Source: Podospora bellae-mahoneyi
Taxonomy: Eukaryota; Ascomycota; Sordariomycetes; Sordariales; Podosporaceae
Direction: 5' to 3'
Assembly (NCBI RefSeq): GCF_035222275.1
Contig: NW_026946359.1
Span: forward strand, 2,294,001-2,358,000
DNA length: 64,000 nucleotides
Part shown: piece by piece, positions 1 through 10,260 of the stretch
How positions within the stretch are numbered: position 1 is the first letter of the stretch
Layout: each line of letters begins with the position of its first letter
Made by a program: the position numbers and the translations under genes
Notes under the pieces: generated by a model
What the model saw: the letters and a program-made list of their open reading frames with translations, nothing else
What the model was told of the DNA's origin: nothing
Databases searched by the model: none

Positions 1-799
1 CGTCGATCTGCTTTCGCCGTTCTTGTTCGGATGGAGGGGGTACTCCGGCAGGTCTATCAGATGGGTCTATCCCGATGATCACAGTCTGCTTCCCGTCGAT
101 TGCTATTGTCCTTCGGTGATCGGGCACAAAGGGTGTGTCCTCGTCATCTGTGTCGTCGTCCACGGCATCCTTTCCATGCTCGGGCGCATCCTCCTCATCC
201 ATCCGACAGTCAGGAACAAACGGCACATCCTCCTCATCCGTCTCGTCCTCTTTGTCCACTTTTCTTTGTGACAGGTGCACCCGCTCCTCCCACCACTCCT
301 TCCATCCTTCTCCATCAATGCCCGCTTGATCTTGGGGGCCGTGTAGCGGGATGATCCTCTCCCATTGAAACAGCAACTCCTTCAGCCTGTCGATTCTCTC
401 CGCTACCCGTTCTGCAGCAGATTGCCCCTCATCTGGCGGTACCCAGCCACAGCCATTCTTGAGGGTGAAGAAGTCGTCTAGATCTCGGAGGAGGGTGCAA
501 GATCTGTTGTGGGGGAAGTAGAGGTTGAGTTCGAGGGATGCGGTCCTCAGGTTGGAGGGGCTGAGGAGAGTTAAGGGTAGGGAGAGGGAGAAAGCCAGCG
601 GGAGTGAGAGGAGGGAGTTGTAAGTTTGGTGGTGGAGGTGTGTGTGAAGTTGGGGTTTGGATTTTGGTCTGGGGAGGATTGTTGGCGGTGGCGGCGGCGG
701 CGGTGGTGGTGTGGATGATGGCAAGGGAGAGTGTAATAATGGAGAGGGTGGTAATGGAGGGTAAATTGTGAGCTTTGGTAGGGGAGGGTGGATTATCAT
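1..799 (-). CDS. Acidic hypothetical protein, N-terminal part, runs off left edge
   Basis: One minus-strand frame is open from an ATG at 799 to the window edge (266 codons, no stop), so the C-terminus lies outside. I do not recognise the family. The first ~60 residues are proline-rich low complexity, including a run of nine prolines. A better-behaved helical stretch follows (around SLELNLYFPHNRSCTLLRDL and ERIDRLKELLFQWERIIPL). Next come two copies of an acidic module ending in PFVPD (DEEDVPFVPD and DDEDTPFVPD), about 35 residues apart. The start is uncertain: the proline-rich part could be leader or intron and the true start could lie upstream. A second frame on the same strand across 429-1385 is also open but reads as random proline-rich peptide. 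The acidic modules and the helix favour the frame given here. Confidence 0.45.
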   Translation of the reverse strand, partial: MIIHPPLPKLTIYPPLPPSPLLHSPLPSSTPPPPPPPPPTILPRPKSKPQLHTHLHHQTYNSLLSLPLAFSLSLPLTLLSPSNLRTASLELNLYFPHNRSCTLLRDLDDFFTLKNGCGWVPPDEGQSAAERVAERIDRLKELLFQWERIIPLHGPQDQAGIDGEGWKEWWEERVHLSQRKVDKEDETDEEDVPFVPDCRMDEEDAPEHGKDAVDDDTDDEDTPFVPDHRRTIAIDGKQTVIIGIDPSDRPAGVPPPSEQERRKQID

Positions 800-2449
800 G
801 TTTGGTTGCTGTTACGGACGAGTACTGGAAATAAAAATAACAAAGGTCAGCTCTGTATGAGGTGACTAGGTAAGGAGGCAGCTCAGCCTTATAAGAACAG
901 CAAGGGGCTTCAAGAGCCTCACTCGAGAAACACAGAGGCAGAGGTAAACGAGCAGACGATCTCGAACCGATCAGGCAAACAACGCCTGCGAAAGAGATAC
1001 AGATTGGGGAATAAGATGGACATTGTTGATCGCTATTTGCTGAACACGAAGAAAAGCAGCTCGTGACTCGAGCCTCCAGACCCGTAAGGCTGATCTGGAA
1101 TGGGGACGCAATCTTTAAAGTTCTCACCTGAAACACAGAACGAACGGTGAACAGCTGGCGGTATATTGTCAGCCAACAACGTCGGCAGATGCATTGCTGG
1201 CTATCATTGCCACTCGGAGCGGTGTTATACGGTGACGTATCAAAGCCGTTCCCGGCGGTGTGGTTGACGGATGCCTCCGCAGCGTGCAGTGGTGGAGAAG
1301 GGTCACTTGTGCTGCGGTGAGAGGCTGAGGCAAGCTGGGGTGGGGAGCTGCCTCGTTTCAGATGCTGAGTTACACGAACCGTCAAAGAGGCATTGGAATT
1401 ATCGAGAAGGGTTAAGTATTTTCGTGAGGCTTGAAGGTGTTGGTGATATCATCTGCGGGGCATAGGGGATACAAATCCCACCACGATGTCAAGCTCGTCA
1501 CTCGAACCCCAAGCCTTGGGCAAGGTCCAGACTGGTCGTTGAATCGCATCTCTTGGCGGATTCCAGTTCGACATGATTGCCAAGTCGTCCTAACCCTCTT
1601 CAGGATGAAGCTGTCATCCGAAACGTCAATCCCTGCTTCCAATGTGGGGCTGGTGCTCATCCTGAAACGAAACGGGTTGCGGGGCATCCACAATAGACTT
1701 GATAATAAGCAGCATGAAGTTTGTCTTTCTGACAAACTGCAACCCGTGAGTCAACTGGTGATAAAAAGGTGGACTGAAGTGGATGAGATACCATAATATC
1801 GATGTCATTTATGTAAAAAGAAGACCGCACAAACCGAGGGGGATGCCATGTATTTGATATGTAGACGTAAAATGCGGGGTCATCCTTCCTGGCTTAGACA
1901 CTTACACATTTGCCGTGTCAACCAGGAAGCGAGTAAACAAAACACCGCGACACGCATGAACAACAATAACCCATTGAAATCATGATGACCCCTGTCATTT
2001 CCTAAACCAGACTTGACTGGCAACGCGTCGAACTTCACGAGCGGTGCAGCTTGTGGATGGGATGGGTAGGTAAGGTGGGGGGGAGGCACCAAAGCTTATA
2101 GCAATACGGACTACGGAGCGTACATAGCCTGGAGCTACACAACCCACCACACCATGAACTGTTTAAATAGGCATTTTCAATTGGCTACCTAGCATCTCTG
2201 ACCCCCCTCCCCGAGCTTTTGGCATCTTCCATCTGTTGTCGACGAGGTGCCTGCCAAGACATTGAAGTGCCCCTTCCCTGTGCATTCACCCTGCACTTTC
2301 CTGCATCCTGGAATCCTGGCCTTCCCACGTTCGGGACCCGCTCCCTTTATTTTCGACTCTTTTGGTCTCTGTTGGCTTCTTCTCTCCCAAACATCTCATC
2401 CTCTTTGCATCCACATTTCTTTCCAATTGACGCGTCCCAATCAGCAAAT
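800..2449. other. Intergenic: promoter of the left-edge gene and 5' region of the NTF2-like gene
   Basis: No supportable gene. Short open frames on both strands here have no family resemblance and overlap one another. The last ~250 bases before 2450 are pyrimidine-rich and look like a fungal 5' leader for the NTF2-like gene. Confidence 0.5.
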
Positions 2450-4153
2450 ATGGCGCTTCAGGCTGCGTACAAGCAGTTTCTAGCTGCACCAACCCCGACT
2501 GTGCTCGCGCAAGACGCGTCTCTGCACTACATTACCTCGACGACGAGCTTCAACGGTCCCGATAGCATTATCAAGCACTTTTCGACCTTCCGCAACCAGA
2601 GCAAGAAGAAGAAGGAAGACGTGCTTTTCGTTATCGAGGGGCAGAACGCCGTGGTCCTGGAGGCTGAGCTTGTCATCGAATTTATTTCCAGCGGCGGCCC
2701 GTATCTGCCTGGATTGGACGACAACTTCCTTGCCGACCGGACTGTGTCTTTTGCCGTTACCCACATCGTCTTGTTCGATGCCGACGGCAAGATTCTCCAG
2801 ATCCGCCAGAACTGGGACCAAGGGTCGCTGCTGAAGCAACTCGACGTTATTGGCAAGTCGGGTCGCAACTGGCCCATTCGCGATGGCAAGGACCAGGTCA
2901 GCTTGATTGCGAAATGCGTCAAGGGAGGCGGAGCTCCTGGGTTTACTACTGATCTTCCCATGCATAACCGCACCAAGTCAACCAACCCTCTCCGTGATCC
3001 TCACGCCTCCTTGGCTTTGTTCGCCCCGCGCGACGAGCAGGAAGAGGTTACCGTCGTCTCTCCCTATGCTGGCCGCAGACCTACCCAGCGTTCCTTTACC
3101 GAAATTCTGGGCGACGAGCCTGAGGAGCCCGCTTCCCCCAGCAACGGCCGCGAGCGTTCTGTGTCTCCAAGCAAGGCCAAGGCCGGGGTTAGCAAGAACT
3201 TCCAAGCTGTCCGCCTTTTTGACCGCGACGATGGTACCGCCGAGGCCGACACGCCCGAGAACGGCAGATCGCCCGAACGTGTCATCCGCCCGAACCCAAA
3301 GAAGTACCAACACTTTGACTTTGATGACGGCCACTCTCAGGAGGCCCCGAAGCCCGCTCCTGCTCCCGCAAAGAGCTCCAAGCATGGTGCTTCGTGGGGC
3401 TTTGAGGACTTCGTAACACCACAAAAGCCGACAGCATCCCGCACCTTGCACAAGGCCCGGGAAGCTCGCAATTGGTCTACTGAAGATGGCATTACTGAGG
3501 AGCAACCTGCCCCCAAGGCCCAGCAGGCCAAGGGCCGCATTACTGCCGAGGCTCATTTTGACTTTGTCGACGACGGTGAGACGCCAGCTGGCGGTCGGTT
3601 CCGCGGCCCACCCCGTGGTAGGGGTCAGAATGAAGGGCAGCACCTCTACGAAATGAACCTGTACAAGGAGGACGGCAGTGCGCCGACCCCAGGTCCTGCT
3701 CCTCTCGGCAATATTACAAACCAAGCCGGACGCCACAAGTCATTCGATCCTCACTTTGAGATGACGGATGAGTCTCCTCGGGATAGCAACAACGGCAAAG
3801 ACAAGGCTGAGAAGCTCGGTGATGACAGGAAGAAGGCAGTGCGCATGATGGAGAGCAACTGGGAGACCTATGATGTTTCGCCCGCTGCCCTGAAGGAGAA
3901 CAACAACCCCAATGGCAAGACGAGAGGAATTGTCACAGCCGGTGATGGCATGGGCAATAAGAAGGGCGGTTGGGGCTTGGCCGAGAAGAAAGAGCGCGGC
4001 ATCAACACTGCTGGTGACGGGATGGGTGGCAGAAAGGGTGCTGGCCGCGGGTGGGCGCTGGGTGACGAGAGCGACGAGGACGCGCCAACTCAGCCCCAGA
4101 AAAAGGGCGGCCGTGGGCCTCCTGCCAAGGCGGAGAGCTTCTGGGACTTTTAA
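2450..4153 (+). CDS. NTF2-like domain protein with disordered motif-rich tail
   Basis: Intronless, 567 aa. The start is the ATG at 2450 (MALQAAYKQFLAAP), with A at -3; the frame stays open upstream but reads like leader. Residues 1 to ~150 form an NTF2-like alpha+beta domain of a type conserved across filamentous fungi (LPGLDDNF...ADRTVSF, then WDQGSLLKQLDVIG and NWPIRDGKDQ). The remaining ~400 residues are disordered and charged. They carry a spaced series of aromatic/acidic motifs: HFDFDDG (~288), GFEDFVTP (~317), HFDFVDDG (~369), HFEMTDESP (~435), WETYDVSP (~471) and a terminal SFWDF. Near the end are two glycine-rich TAGDGMG repeats. NTF2-like folds bind cargo or partners, and the tail looks like a scaffold. 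The biological role is unknown to me. The gene is convergent with the permease. Confidence 0.85.
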   Translation: MALQAAYKQFLAAPTPTVLAQDASLHYITSTTSFNGPDSIIKHFSTFRNQSKKKKEDVLFVIEGQNAVVLEAELVIEFISSGGPYLPGLDDNFLADRTVSFAVTHIVLFDADGKILQIRQNWDQGSLLKQLDVIGKSGRNWPIRDGKDQVSLIAKCVKGGGAPGFTTDLPMHNRTKSTNPLRDPHASLALFAPRDEQEEVTVVSPYAGRRPTQRSFTEILGDEPEEPASPSNGRERSVSPSKAKAGVSKNFQAVRLFDRDDGTAEADTPENGRSPERVIRPNPKKYQHFDFDDGHSQEAPKPAPAPAKSSKHGASWGFEDFVTPQKPTASRTLHKAREARNWSTEDGITEEQPAPKAQQAKGRITAEAHFDFVDDGETPAGGRFRGPPRGRGQNEGQHLYEMNLYKEDGSAPTPGPAPLGNITNQAGRHKSFDPHFEMTDESPRDSNNGKDKAEKLGDDRKKAVRMMESNWETYDVSPAALKENNNPNGKTRGIVTAGDGMGNKKGGWGLAEKKERGINTAGDGMGGRKGAGRGWALGDESDEDAPTQPQKKGGRGPPAKAESFWDF

Positions 4154-4776
4154 GAACGGATTTCGCATTTTTTTGATCATGATCAGTCCACTTTCATGAC
4201 AAGAAAGACAGCTTGTACATCTACTGGGAGGTCCTTTTTACAGAGCATGCTCTGTTTCTTTTTTCTGTGTGAGGCTCGTCGATGTTTCCTGGGCGTTTTT
4301 GCCAGTTGACGGAGTATCAAGAGCGTGGAGGGAAGGGTTATAAAAATGGAACCCTGTGATTTTTATGTTATGATTGATTGTTGTTATGCTTTAACTGGCC
4401 TGGATGAGGATAGGAAGAAGGAACTGGGATATGTTTGTTTAGATTACCAGGTAGTGTAAACTGATTTCAACCGAAGAGAGACTTTTACTTTACTTGCCGG
4501 TGATGTTTTCTCTCAGGGCTTATGGCGCGCTGTTGCGAACTTCTTCAGATCAGTCTGTAGACTATTTGCCACAACTAAAGAGAGGTTTCAGAAATTTGGG
4601 TTTGAGCAATTCGAAGTGTCTTTGAATGCTATATATCAAACATAATCCAGCCATCCTCCTGAAAAGAGAACAACCCGCCATGTGTAAAATAACGTCAAGC
4701 TTTTATACGCGAGGCGCGAGCATCATATATCTCATTCCCCCTCACGCTCGCTGCCCTTTGCCCTTTCCTTTCCATA
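4154..4776. other. Convergent 3' regions
   Basis: This is 3' untranslated and spacer DNA between the NTF2-like gene (+) and the permease (-). I see no gene. The part near 4740-4776 is pyrimidine-rich on the plus strand. Confidence 0.5.
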
Positions 4777-6957
4777 TCAACACAAATACCTATAAACCCT
4801 CTTCCACCTCGGCATCCCTCTCAACTCCCTCTCCCTCTCCCACTCCAACTCCGGCTTCGTCAACAACGAAAAAACAGGCAAACCCCTTGCCCTCGCACCA
4901 CCACCACCACCAGCAGAATGACTGTTCCAGTACACCACCCCTGCCCTCCTCCTCCCTGTATCAAGATCGATATCCTCCAGCCTCACCACCTTGGTACTAA
5001 ACCAGATCTTGTATCCCGCCCAGAAGAGGACAATGATCGGCACGCAACTGCACTGCAAAAAAACGTTGTGCACCACGTCGCCCTGGTTGTTGATCGTCAC
5101 CCCGCTGCCGTTTCCCGTCGGGACAGTCGGGACGACGCGGCGGGCTCCTTCGGGTGCGGTGGAAAACTCGTCGACCGCGTCTGGGTCGGGGAGAGTAGGG
5201 GGGATGGGCCAGGCGGCCGTCCAGAACTGGGCGATGAGCACCAATATGTTGAGGAACAGTCCGATCCAGGAGCCGGTTACACCTGCCTGGGAGAGGTAGG
5301 AGAGTTCGTCGAGTGAGCGCCCCTGGACGGCCCAGGCTTTCCGAAAGCGGATGTGCGCCAGGCAGATGGAGGCCCATGTGAAGATTGAGGAGAGGCCGGT
5401 GATGGCCAGGAGCCAGTTGAGCACCTCGGAGGGTTGGTCAAGGTCGGCTAGGTACCCCAGTAGGCCAAAGGCGGTGGCGATGAGGATTGATATAAGGGGA
5501 CGCCCGCGGCGGTCGACGTACCCGAGTATTTTGGGAGCTTGTCCCTGATCTGCGAGAGCAGCCAACGTCCGGGAGGAGCCGAACACGGCCGAGTTGCCCA
5601 CGGATACCACCGCCATGAGGATCACCGCGTTCATGATACCAGGGAGGATGGCGATGCCAGCTGATTCAATCGCGATGACAAAAGGGGAGGAGGACGCATC
5701 GGCAAAAGATTCCGCTCCCAAGAGATCGGGGTGGTTGTAGGGAACCAAAAGTCCCACAAGCGCGAGAGAGATGAGATAAAACAGTGTGATCCGCCAAAAG
5801 ACTTGCTTGATAGCCGTGGGGAGCGATTTCCTCGGGTTGACCGCTTCTGCAGCCGCCAAACCAACCAACTCGATCCCCGTAAAGGCAAACGCCGCCGTGA
5901 CGAAGATGGTGCAGAACCCCTTGAACCCATTGTTGAACGCGCCGGGATCTTTCCAATACCTCCCTCCTATGTAGCCCTCGTGGGGGAACCCGCCAATGTT
6001 GATGACACATCCCAAGAGGACAAACCCTATAATGGCGATGACTTTCAGGATGGAGAAACAGAACTCTGCTTCGCCGTACCCTCTGACGCCGACGAGGTTT
6101 ATCACCACGATGGCGACGAGGAAGACTGTGACAAAGATGGATCGGTGGATGTCCTCCCTCCAGTAGTTGACCGTCATGCTTCCCGCAATAATCTCAAGCG
6201 GCAGACAAACCAGCCACTGGAGGGCGTAATTCCAACCCATCGAGAATCCCAGGGCCGGATCGAGGAAGCGGGTCGAGTAAGCCGAGAAACTGCCAGCGAC
6301 GGGGAAGGCGACGGCGAGCTCGCCGAGCGCTTGCATGGTGCAGTAGAGCATGCCGCCGATGAAGGCATATGCCAACAGCATCGAGGCCGGGCCGCCAGCA
6401 GTGAGCGTCGAGCCCGACACGACAAAGAGGCCGGTTCCTGTTGCCCATGACACATTAGCCCCTATTCTATTTTTAAACAACAACAACAACAAAAGAGAAA
6501 CCATACCAACCGTCCCCCCCAATGCAATCATCTGCAAATGCCTCCCCTTCAGCTCCCTCGAAAGCTGCGTATTCGCCGTGTTGACATTAGCAGCGTGCAA
6601 ATCAAAGTAATGCCCTCCGAGATGCCTCTCCTTTTCCTCTCTACTACTACCACCACCACCATTATTACCACCTCCTCGCGAGCTACCCCCTGCTATCGTC
6701 GACGACCCTTTACTGCTTCCCACGCCGTGAACCACCGTTGCGGATGTGATCCTCCTTCCGGGATCCCTCCGAAAGGAGTTAACCCAGCTCTGTACATAGT
6801 GCGAAGGTGTGTGCGAGTGGGCGGTGGTGCTATTGCTGTCGTTGTCGTCTTCGGGGTGGCTAGAGAGGAAGTCACGGCGGAGGAGGCTGCTGCGTTGGCC
6901 ACTGTTTGTGTTGAGCGTTGTGGCGGTGGAGGGGTGTGGAGTGTTTGGTTTTGGCAT
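4777..6957 (-). CDS. Amino-acid permease, APC superfamily, YAT family
   Basis: Exons 6507-6957 and 4777-6437; protein 703 aa. The 69-nt intron (6438-6506) begins GTATGG, ends CAACAG and has a GCTAATG branch site. Its length is a multiple of three with no stop, so the unspliced frame stays open, but splicing restores the family signature in TM1 (IALGGTVGTGLFV). A long serine/glycine-rich cytosolic N-terminus (~136 aa) precedes about 12 membrane segments. YAT hallmarks include the TM1 signature, AFTGIELVGLAAAEAVNPRK, SSRTLAALADQGQAP and the cytosolic C-terminal motif DIDLDTGRRR. An insert of ~45 polar residues lies between two late helices. The family imports amino acids by proton symport at the plasma membrane. 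The exact substrate cannot be read from the sequence. Confidence 0.92.
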   Translation of the reverse strand: MPKPNTPHPSTATTLNTNSGQRSSLLRRDFLSSHPEDDNDSNSTTAHSHTPSHYVQSWVNSFRRDPGRRITSATVVHGVGSSKGSSTIAGGSSRGGGNNGGGGSSREEKERHLGGHYFDLHAANVNTANTQLSRELKGRHLQMIALGGTVGMVSLLLLLLFKNRIGANVSWATGTGLFVVSGSTLTAGGPASMLLAYAFIGGMLYCTMQALGELAVAFPVAGSFSAYSTRFLDPALGFSMGWNYALQWLVCLPLEIIAGSMTVNYWREDIHRSIFVTVFLVAIVVINLVGVRGYGEAEFCFSILKVIAIIGFVLLGCVINIGGFPHEGYIGGRYWKDPGAFNNGFKGFCTIFVTAAFAFTGIELVGLAAAEAVNPRKSLPTAIKQVFWRITLFYLISLALVGLLVPYNHPDLLGAESFADASSSPFVIAIESAGIAILPGIMNAVILMAVVSVGNSAVFGSSRTLAALADQGQAPKILGYVDRRGRPLISILIATAFGLLGYLADLDQPSEVLNWLLAITGLSSIFTWASICLAHIRFRKAWAVQGRSLDELSYLSQAGVTGSWIGLFLNILVLIAQFWTAAWPIPPTLPDPDAVDEFSTAPEGARRVVPTVPTGNGSGVTINNQGDVVHNVFLQCSCVPIIVLFWAGYKIWFSTKVVRLEDIDLDTGRRRAGVVYWNSHSAGGGGGARARGLPVFSLLTKPELEWERERELRGMPRWKRVYRYLC

Positions 6958-8007
6958 TTCTTAGGTATATAAGGATATTAAAAGCTAACAAAAGAGAATT
7001 ATGGTTGATTATGGAGAGACATGCTACGTCAAAAGGGGTGCCCAAGATAGAGTTGCGATGATGGCGTATGGGTCGCACATCGAGGTCCAAGAGGGAGGGG
7101 TGGGTGTACGATGGGAGCTTCTGACAATGTCTATTGGTGTTTGATGTTCCAGGAAGAATATGAACAGCAGATGATCAACTCGATAGGTAGTGTGACGGTG
7201 CCGTGAGCTGTCAAAGCTTTCTGGCTATCTACCGCGGAAGAATATTCCTCGTGATAAACTCTCGTCTCGCTCCCAGGGAGAAATCTCGGGAATCCATATA
7301 CAATCTCGGGAATCCATTTCTGCTCGAAAGAGTGAGAAGCCTTGAGGCGTACCCCGTCTGTCAAGTTTCGCAGCATGCACACGCATTGAACCCTTTACCG
7401 TAATTGGCAACAAGGAGAAGCCCTGGCAGCAACAAGAATCCCCCGTGGGGTGCGAAAAAATGTCCATGTATGTTTCGGAGAGAGAAGAAAACCCCCGGAT
7501 TCGCTGAGGAGGCATAACAACAGGCCGGTAGTTCAACCCTCAAAAGAACATGTGTGGATGATTTTCAGCAGGGATCCTTCTAGCTACCCGCTGCAGCCGC
7601 TTTGGCGCCCGCTGTGGATTCTATGGAGAATTCTCCACCGATTCCCATCTCCATCGATTTCCATCTCCATCGGAGTTCAAGTGGGTTCTTCGCCATCCAT
7701 CTCCTTAATGCCCTATCGCCCGTGCTGCCTCGTGCTTGTCCGTGCCACCCCGTGGAGCTTCCCCTAGCCACCTCATGACATAGCTTCCGCCGCATGAGAT
7801 CTTCAACCATTAATCTCTATCTGTGCCATCGAGAGGAATCAAAAACCTGGGAGAAACAAGCCGCTTCAACTTCATACAACATAACGTATCACCGTATCTG
7901 TACAGTGGTAAGTGGATCTATATAGGACCATCACCTCCGCTATCCTGCCACGCCTATCATGATCCAAAGAAAAAGGGAAACAGGTCGCCATCAGTATCAT
8001 TCACAGA
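6958..8007. other. Intergenic: permease promoter and mannosidase 3' region
   Basis: I find no coding sequence that can be supported. The segment holds the upstream region of the permease (-) and the 3' flank of the mannosidase (-). Confidence 0.5.
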
Positions 8008-10260
8008 CTATTCCACAATCTTCCCTGCCGCATCCCGAGGCTTCCTCTTCCACCCCGTGGAAAACAACGGCCCCATATCGAATCTTGGGAAAGGATGCGC
8101 CTCCGTATTGAAAACAATCTTGTCGAGCGGTAGTAGGTCATTCGGCGAGAACAGCAAGTAAAAGTACTTGAGCGTCTCCGCCAGCCAGAAACTCTCCATA
8201 TTGTCCCTCGTCTGAGGAGGGATGATGTTGGCATTGGACAAGCTGGTGAACCCGCCGCCATCCTCGACCGCTGTGTAGTTCATGAAGCTCTTGAACATCT
8301 CCCAGCCCCAATCACGATACTTTTCCTCGCCGGTGATTCGCCACATGTAGAACAGACTCTCGACCGTCTCTGGGCGCTGCAGGTTATGACTGTCTTGCGG
8401 CTTCACGTCAAAATCCTTGCGCCACTCGGCCTCCGGATCGGGGTCGAATTCGGCGGGCGCCTGGTGGGGAGCCGATGCCGGAAGTGGTTCCTTAGGCAGG
8501 TTGAAGTAAGTAATCTCAGCGGCAAGGCCGGTCGCCATGTACTTGTACATGCCCCAGCACGTGTGCATAAGTTCCCGTGCGAGCTGCATATCGGCCTCAT
8601 TCTTGTCGGTCCATGTGGGCAAGCCCCTGGCCTCCTTTTCGGTCAGCCCACCCGTGGCCGCCAGAGCAATTGTTCCGGGCATAAAGCAGACGAGGTGGTC
8701 CATCTTGGGTGAAAGTTCATTGTTCAACCCGCTTGGGCGCTCGCCAATGATGGTAAACTGCGACGGCTCCGTGTAAGTGATCAGGTGTTTCCGGACGCCC
8801 TGCAGCGCCTCATCCCACATCTCCTGATAAATTGGCTCCTTCTTGTTGGTCTGCAAATACTGCTTGATGAGATATTCGTAGTACGAGTCGCCACGACTGC
8901 CCAATCTGATGTTCTCGCCATGAAATTTGCCCGTTGTAGCAAAGATGAAAATGGGCACCAATCCATCCTGAGCGCCATTGTCGTCCACCAGCTGGATGAC
9001 CTTTTCCGCCTTGTCCCAGAAATCCTTCTCGCCCGTTAGTTTCGCGAGATACTTGAACTCGAGCTGCAGAGTCGTTGTCTCGGCCGTGGATGAAGCACCC
9101 GAGTCAGCATGTGAAATAATGCCCTTAAACTCTTTCAAGTTGACACTGGCGTATGGAATCCCAGAAGGCGAGTCAAACGCAGCCATCAGTCTGTCAGCCA
9201 AGTCCTTCGCCTTCTCCAAGTACAAATCCTCCCCAGGCTTCCCAGGGTCGTCATCTGAAATGGGCGCCAACTGTGGAAACGTGGTCGAGAGGTAATGCGC
9301 CGAAAGTAACCCTCCCAACATGCGAATCGTCGTCTCAAACGTGTTCACATACTCATCCTGCTCCCACGTCAAATCCTTCGCCAACCACTCCCTTGCATGC
9401 GATAACCGGCTGGTCAAGTTCATCAACATGAGCGTATCCAACGAATCAATGATAATCCACCCCAACCCCTTCGGCACCATCTGCTTCCCTGTCTTGGACT
9501 CCGGATGAAACTCGTCCATCCCCCAAGCATACCTCTCATACGCATCCCAACTCAACTCCATAGCCTCCACCACCCTCTCCCTCCTCTTCAACCAATTCGC
9601 CCTACTCCTCCCCGTATCCTGTCCCCACCATCCCCATCCGCTCACAACCGCACCCTGCTGCTCCCCAGAAAACACACCCGACCACCAAACTAACCCAGCC
9701 ACAACAAGCAACAACAACCCCAACGTCCTCTTCCTCCTAGGTCTAAATCCCCCTCCTCCCCCACCATACCCGCCCCGTCCTGGGGGGTACATATACGGCT
9801 TATCTTTATACATCGGCAACGCAGCACGATTCCCTCCCGAAATGATATCTTGCACCCCGCTCAAAATATTCCCCGGCTTGCTATTCTTGTTTGTAGCCGC
9901 GGCCCATAAGCGGTCTTCGTACTGGCGTTGTGGGTTGCTAAAGGAAGGGACATTTTTTGGTATCGAGAAGGAAGACATATCCTCTTCTTCTTGATCTCCA
10001 ACGCCCGGTTCGGAGGAGAATCGTATCTCGGTTGTGTTCGTGGGTGTGTTCGTTGTCGGCAAAAGGGAGGTACTAGCTTCCAGCACCTCGCTCGCCTTGT
10101 CGCGAAGGCGCTCAGTCTCGGCGGCGGCGGTTCGGATTACGTTTTGGAGGGTGGTGGTGATGTTACTGGTGTCGTGGGTGGTGGTGTTTCTCTTTGGTCT
10201 CCAGTTGGCAGTGGGATCCCGATTCAGACCGCGGATGTTAAATGGGTCTCGAACGTTCAT
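8008..10260 (-). CDS. mns1: ER mannosyl-oligosaccharide alpha-1,2-mannosidase, GH47
   Basis: Intronless, 750 aa, ATG at 10260. A type II membrane topology is clear: after a basic RPRRKR stop signal there is one hydrophobic segment (residues ~180-197), then a luminal catalytic domain. GH47 landmarks appear in order: WDAYERYAWGMDEFHP, IDSLDTLMLM, EFKYLAKLTGE, GSRGDSYYEYLIKQYL, the cysteine motif HLVCFMPG with its disulphide partner in HTCWGMYKYMATGL, RPETVESLFYMWR, ESFWLAETLKYFYLLF and the terminal Ca-binding VFNTEAHPF. The enzyme family trims mannose from Man9GlcNAc2 N-glycans in the ER or cis-Golgi (EC 3.2.1.113), feeding glycan processing and glycoprotein quality control. The HLVCFMPG form suits ER class I enzymes. 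The ~178-residue cytosolic tail is long for this class; it is disordered with a glycine-rich patch before the membrane. Confidence 0.93.
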   Translation of the reverse strand: MNVRDPFNIRGLNRDPTANWRPKRNTTTHDTSNITTTLQNVIRTAAAETERLRDKASEVLEASTSLLPTTNTPTNTTEIRFSSEPGVGDQEEEDMSSFSIPKNVPSFSNPQRQYEDRLWAAATNKNSKPGNILSGVQDIISGGNRAALPMYKDKPYMYPPGRGGYGGGGGGFRPRRKRTLGLLLLVVAGLVWWSGVFSGEQQGAVVSGWGWWGQDTGRSRANWLKRRERVVEAMELSWDAYERYAWGMDEFHPESKTGKQMVPKGLGWIIIDSLDTLMLMNLTSRLSHAREWLAKDLTWEQDEYVNTFETTIRMLGGLLSAHYLSTTFPQLAPISDDDPGKPGEDLYLEKAKDLADRLMAAFDSPSGIPYASVNLKEFKGIISHADSGASSTAETTTLQLEFKYLAKLTGEKDFWDKAEKVIQLVDDNGAQDGLVPIFIFATTGKFHGENIRLGSRGDSYYEYLIKQYLQTNKKEPIYQEMWDEALQGVRKHLITYTEPSQFTIIGERPSGLNNELSPKMDHLVCFMPGTIALAATGGLTEKEARGLPTWTDKNEADMQLARELMHTCWGMYKYMATGLAAEITYFNLPKEPLPASAPHQAPAEFDPDPEAEWRKDFDVKPQDSHNLQRPETVESLFYMWRITGEEKYRDWGWEMFKSFMNYTAVEDGGGFTSLSNANIIPPQTRDNMESFWLAETLKYFYLLFSPNDLLPLDKIVFNTEAHPFPRFDMGPLFSTGWKRKPRDAAGKIVE

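Noticed and set aside
429-1385. Open frame of 318 codons, minus strand
   Set aside because: Low-complexity proline-rich reading in the wrong frame for the left-edge gene; starts at a non-ATG codon and shows no domain.
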